From NCBI RefSeq assembly GCF_016808095.1, contig NC_068974.1, forward strand, positions 29,930,825 through 29,994,824: a DNA stretch of 64,000 nt, in the 5' to 3' direction. This document shows, in pieces, positions 63,161-64,000 of this stretch. Each line of letters starts with the position of its first letter. Position 1 is the stretch's first letter. A model generated the notes under the pieces. That model saw nothing but the letters and a program-made list of their open reading frames with translations. It did no database searches and was not told where the DNA came from. The stretch comes from Vigna angularis (Eukaryota; Streptophyta; Magnoliopsida; Fabales; Fabaceae). A program made the position numbers and the translations under genes.

Positions 63161-64000
63161 AATACGCTGCAAGAGCGTAGTCGGTTGTTTACGGCAGAGG
63201 CGACGAGAGCCCGGCGGAGGTGCGGCGGGACGCGGCAAGGGCGCGTTTCTTCTTCGTCCCTTCCACTCTTCCTTTTCTGATTTTGATTGGGTTTTAGGGG
63301 TTACCGTTCGTTATCTGATTTTTGCGAACTGGGATGGGATGGTTGTTGTGCTTCTTTTCTGCAAATGAGTTTTGAAGTTTCACTGTGCGATATTGGGGTT
63401 AGGGTTCGGACTGAGAATGTTAAGGTATTGAGTTTGGGGATTTTTTTTTTGGGTTCTGTTTGCACCTACTTGCTCCACGAAGGCGAATTTCCATGGATGT
63501 GCTTGCCTGAAAATGATGAGGAAGAAGCGACTCTGAACGACGACCTTGCGCTTAATCGCGATTGCATTTTCTCTGATTTTGGGTCTCTGTTTTTTCTCTA
63601 ATGGTGGTGAAGCAGTGTCGTGCCATTAGGTTTTCAAGTTCGCTAGAGCTACAATTGAGAAACCATGGTTGTGCCATTAGGTTTTCAATTTGAGTTTCTG
63701 CAATGTTTCTGGATTTGCAGGCTTGGCAAACGGAAAAACTCGCAATTGGCACTTTCACAGCGGCGCTTGGTGGTGATTTCTGGTATGCAAGTCTGCTGGC
63801 GATTTCGTGGTGGCAGCTTCAATGGAGTTGATGTGTGATTCGCGTGGCTGCCATGAAGAAGATGATGGAGTAGATTCTCGCGCGAGAAGTAGATGCGCGA
63901 TTCTGAGTTCTGTGGTTTGATCTTTTGCAGGTTGCTTGCAATTTACGAAGGAGGAGAGTGACAGAGAACTTGCGATGACCATGGAGGTTCACGGTGAAGA
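63161..64000. other. GC-rich stretch, possible 5' part of a gene or captured sequence
   Basis: 63168-63260 is much richer in G+C than the surroundings and opens several short frames (for example 63132-63368 and 63287-63601 on plus) of no recognisable family. It directly follows the MULE-like segment, so it could be element interior. The window ends before this can be settled. Confidence 0.3.

Overview
This window is nuclear DNA from a flowering plant. The features pointing there are split genes with short phase-conserved introns, a class III peroxidase, a plant-type snoRNA cluster, and nested Ty1/copia and Ty3/gypsy LTR retrotransposons on an AT-rich background. A papilionoid legume of the Vigna/Phaseolus type is my best guess from the repeat style, but that is inference.

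1-31.3 kb holds a tandem array of TraB-domain genes (Arabidopsis TRB1/TRB2 family), all on the + strand. Copy A (from 286, its 5' exons lying left of the window, to 19265) has six intact in-frame exons. Two of its introns are swollen by retrotransposons to about 3.0 and 15.0 kb. Copy B (22744-23917) is a broken fragment. Copy C (23973-27415) has nine exons and an open frame of about 351 codons. A 3'-end remnant lies at 27988 and a degenerate copy D at 29150-30900. The mobile elements in and between the copies are: a composite Ty3-like insertion with inverted LTRs (1062-3384), a gag-only LTR element (4190-6074), an old large Ty3-like element (6124-18584), a young copia joined to a TRIM-like element (9280-13295) nested inside it, a gypsy gag remnant (~20200) and a truncated copia (21080-22743).

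31.6-33.3 kb contains a minus-strand cluster of box C/D snoRNA candidates. Two are present as a duplicated pair, one more sits between them, and a truncated copy lies at the end. Their guides match 25S and 18S rRNA as I recall those sequences. Upstream are a telo-box, Site II motifs and a TATA-like motif.

35.4-37.4 kb has a complete four-exon class III peroxidase on the minus strand, close to Arabidopsis PRX3/RCI3. In Arabidopsis RCI3 (At1g05260) and a TraB gene (At1g05270) are adjacent, so the neighbourhood looks microsyntenic.

37.5-64 kb is mostly AT-rich intergenic DNA. It includes long (TA)n tracts, a 46-bp minisatellite, two solo LTRs of one family, each with a 5-bp target duplication, a small intronless ubiquitin-like gene (55346-55654), a decayed copia with intact target duplications (58861-62814), and a MULE-like repeat edge with a GC-rich transcribed-looking stretch at the right end.
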